Source of the DNA: CAZFER01 sp964517495
GTDB taxonomy: Bacteria > Hinthialibacterota > Hinthialibacteria > Hinthialibacterales > Hinthialibacteraceae
NCBI GenBank assembly: GCA_964517495.1
Contig: CAZFER010000023.1
Coordinates: forward strand, 15,605-79,604
Reading direction: 5' to 3'
DNA: 64,000 bases
Shown here: piece by piece, positions 1 through 9,547 of the stretch
Layout of the letters: each line of letters opens with the position of its first letter
How positions within the stretch are numbered: position 1 is the stretch's first letter
The notes under the pieces: model-generated
What the model was told of the DNA's origin: nothing
The model's database searches: none
The model's input: the letters and a program-made list of their open reading frames with translations, nothing else
Program-made: the position numbers and the translations under genes

Positions 1-2030
1 TCCGCTTCTTCCGCCAAATCCGCAGATTGGATTGCTTTTTCATTTGCGGTTTCGTATTGGCGTTCTTTTTGAGCGGCTTCCGCTTGATTTAATAGAGCCA
101 GAGCCTCTTTTATTTCTGGTTCAGAGTAGGTCATGGATTCGGCATCCAAGGCGGAATCGGTTTTATTTTGAGCCGTAATGATTAAGTTATTCAATGCTTT
201 ATCAGCCAGATCGGTGGCTTCCACTGATTGGTGGTAGGCATTTTCAAATTCATTATTGGCAATCAAGCTGTTGGTTTGCTCAATCGAGTCAGAGGCTTTA
301 CGATAAGCCAACGGACTGAGTTGATCCTGGCGGGCTTGTTTAGCCAGGGCCATAAAATCATCGGCCTTCCCCAGATTTTGTTTGGCACGCAATTGATAGG
401 CTTTGCCTTCAGCGCTATTAGCGGCATCGATGGCGGCTTCTGATTTACGGATACTGGATAAGAAGTTCTCTTTCTCAAGTTCTTGGATAGCAGCAGATTT
501 CAGATTGACCGCATTGGCATGCTGCATGCCCACCCATTCGGGGGCTTTCGCCACTTTGGCTTTTTCCAATGCCTGTTCAGCGTTGTCAATGAAGTTTTGA
601 GCTGCTTGGGAAAGTGCATCAATCCCTTTTTGAACCACGGCAACCGCTGCATCCGCACCGGCTTGGACCTGTTCATAATCGCCTTGTTTCATCAAATCGC
701 GCAAGGTTTGGATTGAAGATTCTGCATTTTTGTATGCATCGGGGACATATGTTTCACCCCCCTGTCCATGAAGCAAAGAGAACGGTTTTTCGACTCTGGC
801 CAAAGCCGCTTGTGCTTTCCCACGCCGAGCTGCGGTAATTACGTCCTGGCTGGTTTGGACAACTTTTTTAGAATTTAGATATGCTTGAGCGTATTGTTCG
901 TTCTGGTTGAGTTCTTTGACTCCAGCGATCGCTTCACGAGCCTGGGCTAAAACCTGTGGAGCATATTGAGAAGCTTCTTTTTCGACGGCCTCTTCAAGAT
1001 TTGTCTCAGCAGTTTGCACATTCTGCTGGGCGGCATCCGATAAGGCGAGATAGCCATCGTTCAAAATTCGCCGTGCTTCATTGGCTGCAGCAATAGCTGC
1101 CGCATACGCTTGATTTTTTAACTCTTCCTGACCGGTTTGCAAGGTTTGTTCAGCCTGGCTGATTGATGTGGGAAAAGCTTGTACATCCTGAATATTCAAT
1201 TGTTTGGCTTTGGCGATTTCACTCAGGACTTCTTCAATGATATCTCCAGCGGCTTTTTCTTGAGCTGCGGTAATAATTTCATTCAAGGGGGTTGTCAGTT
1301 CATTGGCGATATCGATCATTTCCTGCCATTTGCCATCTTGCTCAGCTGTTTCTATGTCTTTGAAGCGCTCAATGACGGTGGCATATTTATCTGGAACATG
1401 TTGATCCGCTTTAAGCTGTTGTGCTTCTGTGATCAGCTGTTCGATATCATTTTTTGCCTGCATAGCATCCGGTTGGAGATGCTGGGTGGCCAACGCTTTG
1501 GATTGCACAACAACAATGTTGATTTCGGCGAGAAAATCATTCAAGGCCTGTTCACTAATCACAGTTCGATACTCTTCGTCCAAGCGAGTACGAAACTCAT
1601 CCAACTGATTAGCAACCGGATTCACGTCAGCAGGATCTGCATTGTGTTCCCTGGCTTCTTGAATGTATTGATCCCCCTGGTCAAGGGAATCGCGAATATC
1701 CGCAATCTGCCGATCCACTCTGGGCTTCACTTCAATGACCTGTTGCTGAGCCGCCACGAAACGAGCCGCTGCTTGTTCAGCCGATGCTTTGGCTTGTTCG
1801 TATTCGCCTCGATCAAACTCACTTTGAGCCCGAGTTAACAGTGTATTGGCTTGCTGAAAGGCCTGTGGGGCGTATCGCGGTGCTTGGGCGTCTTGGGCCT
1901 CGGTTTTGACTGTCTCTGCTGCGGTTAAACTCTTTTGTGCATCCCGCTTGGCACAGCCAGTCATCAAAAATAGCGGTATTAACGCGATACATAAGTAGTG
2001 AATCCATTTTCGTGAAATTCGCGGTTTCAT
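1..2030 (-). CDS. Long alpha-helical lipoprotein, partial at the left edge
   Basis: An open frame runs from an ATG at 2030 to the window edge without a stop (at least 676 codons), so the C-terminus is missing. The start is supported by AAGGAGAT eight bases upstream. The N-terminus has a basic stretch, a hydrophobic core and a lipobox-like M-T-G-C with Cys26, predicting a lipidated, membrane-anchored protein outside the cytoplasm. The rest is rich in Ala, Glu, Gln and Lys, with repeated short blocks such as A-x-Q-A-x-x-x-L and Y-x-x-A. It looks like tandem helical hairpins, similar in flavour to DUF4398-type or TPR-like lipoproteins. I do not recognise a specific family. A structural or envelope-spanning role is only a guess. 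Confidence 0.75.
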   Translation of the reverse strand, partial: MKPRISRKWIHYLCIALIPLFLMTGCAKRDAQKSLTAAETVKTEAQDAQAPRYAPQAFQQANTLLTRAQSEFDRGEYEQAKASAEQAAARFVAAQQQVIEVKPRVDRQIADIRDSLDQGDQYIQEAREHNADPADVNPVANQLDEFRTRLDEEYRTVISEQALNDFLAEINIVVVQSKALATQHLQPDAMQAKNDIEQLITEAQQLKADQHVPDKYATVIERFKDIETAEQDGKWQEMIDIANELTTPLNEIITAAQEKAAGDIIEEVLSEIAKAKQLNIQDVQAFPTSISQAEQTLQTGQEELKNQAYAAAIAAANEARRILNDGYLALSDAAQQNVQTAETNLEEAVEKEASQYAPQVLAQAREAIAGVKELNQNEQYAQAYLNSKKVVQTSQDVITAARRGKAQAALARVEKPFSLLHGQGGETYVPDAYKNAESSIQTLRDLMKQGDYEQVQAGADAAVAVVQKGIDALSQAAQNFIDNAEQALEKAKVAKAPEWVGMQHANAVNLKSAAIQELEKENFLSSIRKSEAAIDAANSAEGKAYQLRAKQNLGKADDFMALAKQARQDQLSPLAYRKASDSIEQTNSLIANNEFENAYHQSVEATDLADKALNNLIITAQNKTDSALDAESMTYSEPEIKEALALLNQAEAAQKERQYETANEKAIQSADLAEEA

Positions 2031-2124
2031 GAAACACAATCTCCTTGTACAAATTTCCGGTCATCTTAAAACAGGTGGTGATCCTGATTTTTAACAAACT
2101 TTTGGCAAAATAATAAATAATCAA

Positions 2125-2523
2125 TCAATTTTTCAGCGGTGTTTCCAACTCCAGATGTGTCATCAAGAATCCCAGTGCTTCATTTAAACGAAGCATGGTT
2201 GAATGCCATTGTAGTGTAAGTTTTTTATAAAAATCCATGTGAATACCGATCATATTTCTCAGCGTAACCGTGTCAGATAAATAGGATGTTACTGGCTCTG
2301 CACGGTCATACTCATCTCCTAAATATTCCAATAAATATTGGTGGCGCCGTGCACATTGGGCCTTTAATTTCATGAATTCCTCTTCTTGTTCCTGTGTTAC
2401 GTCTTGTTGGTGGTAGGCATTTTGGAACAATTCATTATATCGAAACCACAGTTCGAGAAATTTTTGAATCGCCTGGATGCGAAACTCTATCTCTTCCTTA
2501 TTTTTTTGATGCCATGTTGCCAT
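2125..2523 (-). CDS. Hypothetical helical protein, 132 aa
   Basis: This is a small cytoplasmic protein with no signal peptide or membrane segment. It is charged at the N-terminus (many Glu, Lys and Gln) and aromatic-rich, and it reads as mostly alpha-helical. A Gln/Glu-rich turn lies near residues 40-50. An AAGGT motif before the ATG is a plausible ribosome-binding site. It sits 94 bases upstream of the long lipoprotein gene on the same strand, so the two may be co-transcribed. I do not recognise the family. Confidence 0.6.
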   Translation of the reverse strand: MATWHQKNKEEIEFRIQAIQKFLELWFRYNELFQNAYHQQDVTQEQEEEFMKLKAQCARRHQYLLEYLGDEYDRAEPVTSYLSDTVTLRNMIGIHMDFYKKLTLQWHSTMLRLNEALGFLMTHLELETPLKN

Positions 2524-2744
2524 AAGTTACCTTGCCTCATTCAAACCGTTAAATAAAAGGCATTTCATATTGCCTGGAATTTAATTCGACCAAACATAAA
2601 GCGGGTGATCCGGCGAATGGTCACCCTGTTAAAGCATTACATCGCCGTTTTTTAGTCATTGTTGAATGAAAAAACATACAAAACACTATTAATATTCAAA
2701 CCAATCCAAAAATCAAAGGTCCCTATACTTTATTGCAAGTTAAT

Positions 2745-3809
2745 CTAAGGAAGTTCATTCATAGCTTCTGTAGCTTGCAAACTCCCCGTTGGGTCGAAGG
2801 CAGAACCTCCCGAAGTTTGATTGGCAGCGTCCTGTGCTCGATCAATCGGGTTGTAAGGTTGAGACGGTTCACCCGGTGCACCCTGTTGATCAGCATTTAA
2901 ATTCTCTGGACGTGGGATTCCTGGAGGTGGAGGCAAATCGGGTAAAAAACCGGCTGCATCAAATCCACCACCAAAACCACCGCCAAATCCTTCTAACGAT
3001 TCAAACAATTGAGGGTCGATATTCTTTTCATAGGTCTCATCATCATATTGGCCAATAAACCGGTGAAACAACACATCATAATCTGTTACGCCAAATACAT
3101 CAATAAGTTCTGTCAAAATACTATCCACAATTTCGCTTTCAAACTGGCGAACGAGGGTGGTATACCGGCTGACCTGTGATTCGCTATCATCACTTGCGAC
3201 ATTTGCATCGTAAAATCCGAGCACGGAGATGGTTTCTTCCATTTCCCGGGGATTGGATTTCAAAAACATTCTCATTTTTTCGAGAATATTGCGTTTATCA
3301 TTTGACTGGATAATAGATTCATAGGCTGGAAAATGAAGTTGTCTGGTCTTTTCAAAAATTTTGAATGATTCCCACAAAATCTCTTCTTTTTGATGTTTAT
3401 ACTTGATGGTAAATGGGCCAATATACTCATCTTTATTGATATAGATCAAACTGGGCATACCATCATGGGCAACCTCATCACCATGGGTGCCATCATCATA
3501 ATAATCACTTCCAACGGAATCAGGCCTTACTTGGATGTAATAGACTTTAAAATCGATTAAATCGCCAAAAACTGCATCGTAAATTTTTTCACCATATTTG
3601 ACCCAAACCAATCCGGGACCGCCCTGGTCAAATCCGCCCCCTTGATAACCAAGGCCGCCCATGCCATAGCCAGGCCCGCCCATTCCATAGCCGGGGCCAC
3701 CAAAACCATAACCCTGTGCCTTCACAAAATTTGGCTCACATAATGTAAAAGCGCATAACAAAAAAGAAACAACAAAAATGAATGTGAGATTTGTCCTTTT
3801 CCTGCGCAT
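2745..3809 (-). CDS. Gly-rich secreted protein of unknown function
   Basis: I place the start at the ATG at 3809 because AAGGAA lies about ten bases upstream. An in-frame GTG at 3818 directly abuts that motif and is less likely. The 354-aa product begins with a signal peptide (basic MRRKR, a hydrophobic stretch at about residues 8-24, a possible cleavage after V-K-A at 31). A Gly/Tyr repeat (G-Y-G-M-G-G-P units, about residues 33-60) follows, then a charged globular middle and a Pro/Gly-rich tail with a second Gly-rich patch. It is probably exported. The middle (about 65-270) has no motif I recognise. It is followed by the 132-aa gene on the same strand after 221 bases. Confidence 0.65.
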   Translation of the reverse strand: MRRKRTNLTFIFVVSFLLCAFTLCEPNFVKAQGYGFGGPGYGMGGPGYGMGGLGYQGGGFDQGGPGLVWVKYGEKIYDAVFGDLIDFKVYYIQVRPDSVGSDYYDDGTHGDEVAHDGMPSLIYINKDEYIGPFTIKYKHQKEEILWESFKIFEKTRQLHFPAYESIIQSNDKRNILEKMRMFLKSNPREMEETISVLGFYDANVASDDSESQVSRYTTLVRQFESEIVDSILTELIDVFGVTDYDVLFHRFIGQYDDETYEKNIDPQLFESLEGFGGGFGGGFDAAGFLPDLPPPPGIPRPENLNADQQGAPGEPSQPYNPIDRAQDAANQTSGGSAFDPTGSLQATEAMNELP

Positions 3810-3949
3810 AATAACCACTTCCTTGAACTAGAATAAGATTCGTTACTCTCCAAGCGGGAAGGTATCATGAGTGCACACAAGTGTCAACTTCCCAAGCAGA
3901 GCTTAATAACTATAATACGTTTTCCTTTAAATTGGGAGAGGCAAGGCCT

Positions 3950-4774
3950 CTACTTTCTCTGATTTAACTCCCGAGAGCGATTTGTTGCCCGGGATATTGT
4001 ATCCTGCATTATTCCGGCAAAATCATTTTCCTCCAAGGCCGAGAGACCTGCTTCGGTGGTTCCCCCTGGGGTAGCGACTTTTTTTACCAGTTCCTGAGCG
4101 GTTTCGGGGCGTTGATTCAGCAGTTCAGCAGCACCAATCAATGTTTCAGTAACCAAATCCTTCGCCACGTCTTCTGGCAAACCCTCGTTGATGGCTGCGA
4201 CAATATAATAATGAGCCATATAAAAAATGTAGCCGGGTCCACTACCTGAAACAGCGGTCACTACATCTTGAAGGGGTTCATCCACTTCAACAACTTTCCC
4301 GATTGATTTTAGAATTTCACGGCACCAGTCACGTTCATTTTCCTGCATTTCAGGGGGAAAGGTAATAGCACTGACACCTTTTCCAATTAATGCAGGCAAA
4401 TTAGGCATCACGCGTACCATTCGTTCTTTAAAACCAAGGGCGTTGGCCAATTTATCCCGGCTGGTGCCTGCCAGAATTGAAATGACGCAATGATCATTGT
4501 TTAAATGTGCTGCCAGCTCATCTTTAACTTCGTTCAACATTTGGGGTTTTACTGCCAAAAAAACGGTTTGGGCACATAGTGGTGCTTTTTTGTTGGCAAA
4601 GCCGGTTTCAATCTGGTAGGTTTTTGCGAGATAAGATCGTCTTTCATCCGATTTTTCAGAGACAAAGACTTCATCCGCCTTTACGGTTTGCTTTCTCAAT
4701 AATCCTGAAAGCACCGCTTCCGCCATATTTCCCCCACCAACAAAAGCTATTTTTTTGTTATACTCATCTGACAT
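3950..4774 (-). CDS. proC: Pyrroline-5-carboxylate reductase
   Basis: This enzyme catalyses NAD(P)H-dependent reduction of 1-pyrroline-5-carboxylate to L-proline, the last step of proline synthesis in the cytoplasm. The N-terminal Rossmann motif is F-V-G-G-G-N-M-A. The C-terminal dimerisation domain has the family signatures V-S-G-S-G-P-G-Y and A-T-P-G-G-T-T-E-A-G. The length of 274 aa matches the family. GGGAG precedes the ATG. It follows carB by 31 bases on the same strand, so it is probably the last gene of a carA-carB-proC unit linking arginine/pyrimidine precursor supply with proline. The stop codon sits in a short GAGGC/GCCTC inverted repeat that has no U-tract. Confidence 0.95.
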   Translation of the reverse strand: MSDEYNKKIAFVGGGNMAEAVLSGLLRKQTVKADEVFVSEKSDERRSYLAKTYQIETGFANKKAPLCAQTVFLAVKPQMLNEVKDELAAHLNNDHCVISILAGTSRDKLANALGFKERMVRVMPNLPALIGKGVSAITFPPEMQENERDWCREILKSIGKVVEVDEPLQDVVTAVSGSGPGYIFYMAHYYIVAAINEGLPEDVAKDLVTETLIGAAELLNQRPETAQELVKKVATPGGTTEAGLSALEENDFAGIMQDTISRATNRSRELNQRK

Positions 4775-4805
4775 TTCTTGCTCCCCACATGATGCTATGC
4801 TGTAT

Positions 4806-7800
4806 TTATCCTACGTAATCCTGTAATGCCTTTACTTGCAGTTCTTTCGTTAAATTGGCTTCAATTCCCAATACCGCTGCACGGGCAGCCGATAAGGTAG
4901 TCACATAGGGTATTTGCTGTTCGATAGCACAACGCCTTAATGCGCGTTCATCATAAGCTGAGGTCTCATCAAGCGGGGTATTTATGGCCAAAACCACGCT
5001 TCCATTTTTCATCAAATCCACAATATTTGGACGATCCTCTTTCACTTTGAATACTCGTTTGCATTTTATGCTCTGATTTTTTAAATATCGATAGGTTCCT
5101 TCGGTAGCCTGCAATTCGAATCCCATATCAACGAGGCGTTTTGCTGAATCCAGGATTAATTCTTTATCCCGATCATTTACACTGATAATCACTTGATGTT
5201 TTCCTTTAGGAGGATGTGGATCAGGCAATCGCATGCCAGCCGCTGCTTGTGCTTTGGCATACGCGCGTCCAAAATCGGTATCGATCCCCATTACTTCGCC
5301 GGTTGAACGCATTTCCGGTCCCAGCACAGGATCGACACCCGGGAATTTCACAAAGGGCAGCACGGCTTCTTTAACCGAAATATGTTCAGGATTGGAACGA
5401 TCAGGTAAATTAAAAGATGCGAGTGGCACCCCCGCCATTACTTTTGCTGCGATTTTCGCCAAGGGAACGCCGGTCGCTTTACTTACATAGGGGACGGTTC
5501 GTGATGCGCGTGGATTTACTTCCAGGACATAAACTTTTTCTACACCATCCTTGCGTGTAACAGCGTATTGAATATTCATTAAGCCTTTGACTTTCAGGGC
5601 TTTAGCAAGATCGATAGTCTGCCAGCAGATTCGTTCGATGGTTTCTGCTTGGAGTGTCCGTGGTGGAATGACACAGGCACTATCGCCCGAGTGAACCCCG
5701 GCATACTCAATATGTTCCATTATGCCGGCAATATACACATCATCCACATCTGAAACGGCATCCACATCCACTTCGATCGCATCTTCAAGGTATTTGTCCA
5801 CCAAAACGGGATGTTCAGGGGAGGCATCCACCGCCCGTTCCATATAGTCGGACAGGCTGGGTTCATCGTACACAATTTCCATCGCCCGGCCACCTAAAAC
5901 ATAAGAAGGACGAACCAAAACAGGATAGCCTAGTTGTTTGGCTATATCTTTGGCTTCTTTATACGTCGTTGCCGTCCCATTAGGGGGTTGCACAATGCCT
6001 AATTGATCGATTAAGGCGCCGAAGCGCTTGCGATCTTCCGCCAAATCAATGCTATCAGGAGAAGTACCGAGGATCAGAACACCTGCTTTTTCCAATGATA
6101 CTGCTAATTTAAGTGGGGTTTGCCCACCGAATTGAACAATGATTCCCTTGGGTTTTTCCACTTCGATAAGGTTCATCACATCTTCAAAGGTTAATGGCTC
6201 AAAATAAAGCCGATCAGCGGTATCATAGTCTGTTGAAACCGTTTCGGGATTGGAATTGACCATGATGGTTTCATACCCAATTTCGGAAAGGGCAAAGACG
6301 GCGTGAACGCAACAATAATCGAATTCGATCCCCTGACCGATTCGGTTTGGTCCACCCCCTAATATAATGATCTTTTCTCTCTCACACTCACGGATTTCAT
6401 TCTCGGATTCATAAGTCGAGTAATGATAGGGGGTATAAGCTTCAAATTCAGCCGCGCAGGTGTCCACTGTTTTATAGACTGGAAGGATTTCCAAACGTTT
6501 TCTTAATTTTCGAATGGCCAATTCTGTCGATTCCCAATAATACGCCAGTTGCCGGTCAGAAAAGCCATATTGTTTGGCTTCTCGCATGATGGGAGTCAAT
6601 TCCTGTACATATTGATCGCTGTGTTTCAAAAGCGCTTGGAATTTGGGTTTCAGTTCTTTTAATCGCTCTTCCAAGAAGATAATTTCAGCCAAATTGGTCA
6701 AAAACCACGGATCAATATGGGAATATTCATGGACTTCATCGATAGACATACCCGTTTGATATGCGTATTTGATATAAAAAATCCGCTCAGGAGTGGGCCG
6801 TCGCAACCGTTCGATAATCTCTTTGCGAAGTTTGGGATCATCCGGTTTTCGATAGTGTGGATGGTTTGGATTATCAAAAATATATAAATCTTTTCCATCC
6901 GCCCCCCATCCATAACGATCTGTCTCTAGTGAGCGCAAACCTTTTTGAAGTGATTCTTTAAATGTACGGCCAATTGACATGGCTTCGCCCACCGATTTCA
7001 TCTGAGTGCCCAAGGTGTGATCGGAACCGGCAAATTTTTCAAACGCCCAGCGGGGGATTTTGGTCACACAATAATCGATGGTTGGCTCAAACGATGCCGG
7101 AGTTTCACGAGTGATATCATTGGGGATTTCATCCAATGTATATCCAACCGCCAATTTTGCTGCGATCTTCGCAATGGGAAATCCAGTGGCCTTGGAAGCC
7201 AGAGCGGAGCTTCGGGACACGCGGGGATTCATTTCAATCACCACCATGCGGCCCGTATCCGGATCAACGGCGAATTGGATATTTGAACCGCCAGTCTCAA
7301 CCCCGATTTCCCGGATAATATCGATTGAGGCATCCCGCATTGCCTGATATTCTTTATCGGTCAGCGTTTGTGCTGGAGCGACAGTAATGCTGTCACCAGT
7401 ATGAACGCCCATTGGATCAAAATTTTCGATTGAACAGATAATAACCACGTTATCCGCCAGATCGCGCATGACTTCCAATTCATACTCTTTCCATCCAAGA
7501 ACCGATTCCTCAACCAAAACGGTATGAATGGGGCTGCAATCCAATCCCCACTTAATCACATGTTCATATTCTTGAATGTTATAAGCGGTTCCAGCTCCAG
7601 TTCCTCCCAGAGTATAGGATGGTCGGATAATAGCAGGGAAACCGATCTCATCGATGATCTTCATGGCTTCATCGACAGAACTGACGTAGGCGCTGGATGG
7701 AGTCTCCTGTCCGATTTTTCCCATTGCCGCTTTGAATAGTTCCCGGTCTTCCGCTTTTTGTATTGAAGGGAGTTTGGCGCCGATTAATTCAACGTTATAT

Positions 7801-8129
7801 CGATCCAAGACACCTTTTTCCGCCATCTCCACCGCGGCATTTAATGCTGTCTGTCCTCCCAATGTGGGGAGTAAGCAGTCAGGACGTTCCACCTGGATAA
7901 TCTTTTCAATAGCTTCTGGAATAATCGGTTCGATATAGGTTCGATCCCCGACTTCAGGATCGGTCATGATGGTTGCGGGATTGCTGTTGATCAGAACAAT
8001 TTCGTATCCTTCTTCCCGCAGTGCTTTGCATCCCTGGGTTCCTGAATAATCAAATTCACAAGCCTGGCCAATCACAATTGGGCCAGAACCAATTACCAAA
8101 ATTTTATGGATATCATCTCGACGAGGCAT
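4806..8129 (-). CDS. carB: Carbamoyl-phosphate synthase large subunit
   Basis: This 1107-aa subunit makes carbamoyl phosphate from bicarbonate, ammonia (channelled from CarA) and two ATP, feeding pyrimidine and arginine synthesis. Two homologous ATP-grasp halves are visible. The first begins with the biotin-carboxylase-like K-I-L-V-I-G-S-G-P-I-V-I-G-Q-A and the second with I-I-I-L-G-G-G-P-N-R-I-G-Q-G (near residue 590). An MGS-like allosteric domain (about 965-1107) closes the protein. The length is close to the usual 1060-1100. The start has AGGA about 11 bases upstream. It lies 38 bases downstream of carA. Confidence 0.97.
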   Translation of the reverse strand: MPRRDDIHKILVIGSGPIVIGQACEFDYSGTQGCKALREEGYEIVLINSNPATIMTDPEVGDRTYIEPIIPEAIEKIIQVERPDCLLPTLGGQTALNAAVEMAEKGVLDRYNVELIGAKLPSIQKAEDRELFKAAMGKIGQETPSSAYVSSVDEAMKIIDEIGFPAIIRPSYTLGGTGAGTAYNIQEYEHVIKWGLDCSPIHTVLVEESVLGWKEYELEVMRDLADNVVIICSIENFDPMGVHTGDSITVAPAQTLTDKEYQAMRDASIDIIREIGVETGGSNIQFAVDPDTGRMVVIEMNPRVSRSSALASKATGFPIAKIAAKLAVGYTLDEIPNDITRETPASFEPTIDYCVTKIPRWAFEKFAGSDHTLGTQMKSVGEAMSIGRTFKESLQKGLRSLETDRYGWGADGKDLYIFDNPNHPHYRKPDDPKLRKEIIERLRRPTPERIFYIKYAYQTGMSIDEVHEYSHIDPWFLTNLAEIIFLEERLKELKPKFQALLKHSDQYVQELTPIMREAKQYGFSDRQLAYYWESTELAIRKLRKRLEILPVYKTVDTCAAEFEAYTPYHYSTYESENEIRECEREKIIILGGGPNRIGQGIEFDYCCVHAVFALSEIGYETIMVNSNPETVSTDYDTADRLYFEPLTFEDVMNLIEVEKPKGIIVQFGGQTPLKLAVSLEKAGVLILGTSPDSIDLAEDRKRFGALIDQLGIVQPPNGTATTYKEAKDIAKQLGYPVLVRPSYVLGGRAMEIVYDEPSLSDYMERAVDASPEHPVLVDKYLEDAIEVDVDAVSDVDDVYIAGIMEHIEYAGVHSGDSACVIPPRTLQAETIERICWQTIDLAKALKVKGLMNIQYAVTRKDGVEKVYVLEVNPRASRTVPYVSKATGVPLAKIAAKVMAGVPLASFNLPDRSNPEHISVKEAVLPFVKFPGVDPVLGPEMRSTGEVMGIDTDFGRAYAKAQAAAGMRLPDPHPPKGKHQVIISVNDRDKELILDSAKRLVDMGFELQATEGTYRYLKNQSIKCKRVFKVKEDRPNIVDLMKNGSVVLAINTPLDETSAYDERALRRCAIEQQIPYVTTLSAARAAVLGIEANLTKELQVKALQDYVG

Positions 8130-8167
8130 ACGATTACTATTCCTGTTCTCTTATCATGCGTTCTCTT

Positions 8168-9328
8168 TTATTGAATTGATGATTTCATCATGGAAATAAA
8201 TCGATCGAAGTGATGTGAGGCATCATGCGGCCCTGGGGAAGCTTCAGGGTGATATTGCACGGAGAAACACCGCAAATCATCACAAGACAGGCCTTCCACT
8301 GTATTATCATTCAAATTGATATGGGTGATTTTTACCTTGCTTTGATCCATCGAATCATAATCGACACAAAACCCATGATTTTGGGAAGTAATATCAATTT
8401 TTCCGGTCGGTACATATTGAACAGGCTGGTTTGCCCCTCGATGGCCGAATTTCAATTTGTAAGTTTTACCACCAAGCGCAGTCCCTAACAGCTGATGCCC
8501 CAGGCAGATGCCAAACATCGGTACGTTTCCGGCCAATTCCTTAATGGTTTCAATGGCATAGGTTACCGGTTCAGGATCACCAGGCCCATTTGATAAAAAG
8601 ATGCCATGCGGTTCCATCTTCAAAATGCTGTCCGGCTTGGTAAATGCTGGGAAAACCTTGACTTGGCACCCGCGTTCAGTCAAATGGCGCAGGATATTTT
8701 GCTTGATACCAAAATCAAATGCTGCCACGCGGTAGGGTTCTTTGGGTTTTTCATAGCCCAGCCGGCTTTTATGATAGGGATGCAACGTCTCATACCACTC
8801 ATAAGGTTGATCTGTAGTCACTGCTTTGACCAAATCAGCACCCAACATGGATGGAACCTTTTCCACTTTGGCTTTCAAGTCTGATTCCATTCCTTCCGCA
8901 GAACATATAACTCCACGCATCACCCCGTAATTTCTTAACTTACGCACAAGGGCGCGGGTATCGATGCCGCATATCCCCGCAACATTTTGGGTTTTCATCC
9001 AATCTTCAAGCGAATAAGTATGGCGCCAATTACTGGGAATATGGGAAAGTTCCTTGATGATAAATCCGGCAACCTGAACCCTTTTTGATTCCAAATCCTC
9101 TTCATTCACACCATAGTTGCCGATTAACGGGTAGGTCATCGTCACAATTTGGCCGTAATAGGAGGGATCGGTGAGTACTTCCTGATAGCCGGTCATAGAG
9201 GTATTAAAAACGACCTCTCCCCCGCTTTCGATTTCGGCACCGAACGCTTTTCCGTGATAAATAGAACCGTCCTCGAGCATGAGAACGGTTGGCTTTCTTT
9301 TAATAGGGTTTATGAGTTGTTTTTCCAT
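8168..9328 (-). CDS. carA: Carbamoyl-phosphate synthase small (glutaminase) subunit
   Basis: CarA hydrolyses glutamine and passes ammonia to CarB. An N-terminal CPSase_sm domain (about residues 14-145) precedes a class I glutamine amidotransferase domain. The nucleophile Cys lies in G-I-C-L-G-H-Q and the catalytic His/Glu in Y-H-P-E-A-S-P-G-P-H-D. The length of 386 aa is normal. The region before the ATG lacks a Shine-Dalgarno motif (AT-rich, ATAAATTGAATT), so initiation may be weak or leaderless-like. It opens the carA-carB-proC cluster and is divergent from an ABC permease gene, with a repeat element in the shared upstream region. Confidence 0.97.
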   Translation of the reverse strand: MEKQLINPIKRKPTVLMLEDGSIYHGKAFGAEIESGGEVVFNTSMTGYQEVLTDPSYYGQIVTMTYPLIGNYGVNEEDLESKRVQVAGFIIKELSHIPSNWRHTYSLEDWMKTQNVAGICGIDTRALVRKLRNYGVMRGVICSAEGMESDLKAKVEKVPSMLGADLVKAVTTDQPYEWYETLHPYHKSRLGYEKPKEPYRVAAFDFGIKQNILRHLTERGCQVKVFPAFTKPDSILKMEPHGIFLSNGPGDPEPVTYAIETIKELAGNVPMFGICLGHQLLGTALGGKTYKLKFGHRGANQPVQYVPTGKIDITSQNHGFCVDYDSMDQSKVKITHINLNDNTVEGLSCDDLRCFSVQYHPEASPGPHDASHHFDRFISMMKSSIQ

Positions 9329-9410
9329 AATTCAATTTATTTTATACGCTTCTGAAAATAATACCACGTTTCCGTAAGGGCAGGTTTCATTTTGGCATTA
9401 AATTAAGAAT

Positions 9411-9480
9411 TCCCCCCCTAAATCCACCCGTCAACGGGGAGGACTTTTGAGGCAAAAACCGCTTAAGTTAATGACATTGA
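9411..9480. repeat. Dispersed modular repeat, copy 1 (modules A+B)
   Basis: A C-rich palindromic module, in which CCCG and CGGG flank TCAA, is followed by the module CTTAAGTTAATGACATTG at 9462-9479. Both modules recur in the same order at 47111-47179, and the second recurs inverted at 63948-63965. This copy lies between the divergent carA and ABC permease genes. Confidence 0.7.
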
Positions 9481-9547
9481 TAGCATCCAAGAATAATCTT
9501 TCTCCATTGCATAAATCCTTGCAATCAATAAATATATTCAAAACAAA

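Noticed and set aside
1179..1838. 219-aa plus-strand open frame
   Set aside because: It lies opposite the long lipoprotein gene, whose frame has a ribosome site, a lipobox and coherent helical composition. The plus-strand product has no recognisable features.
3936..3952. Short GAGGC/GCCTC inverted repeat at the proC stop as a terminator
   Set aside because: The stem is only six bases with a three-base loop and no U-tract follows.
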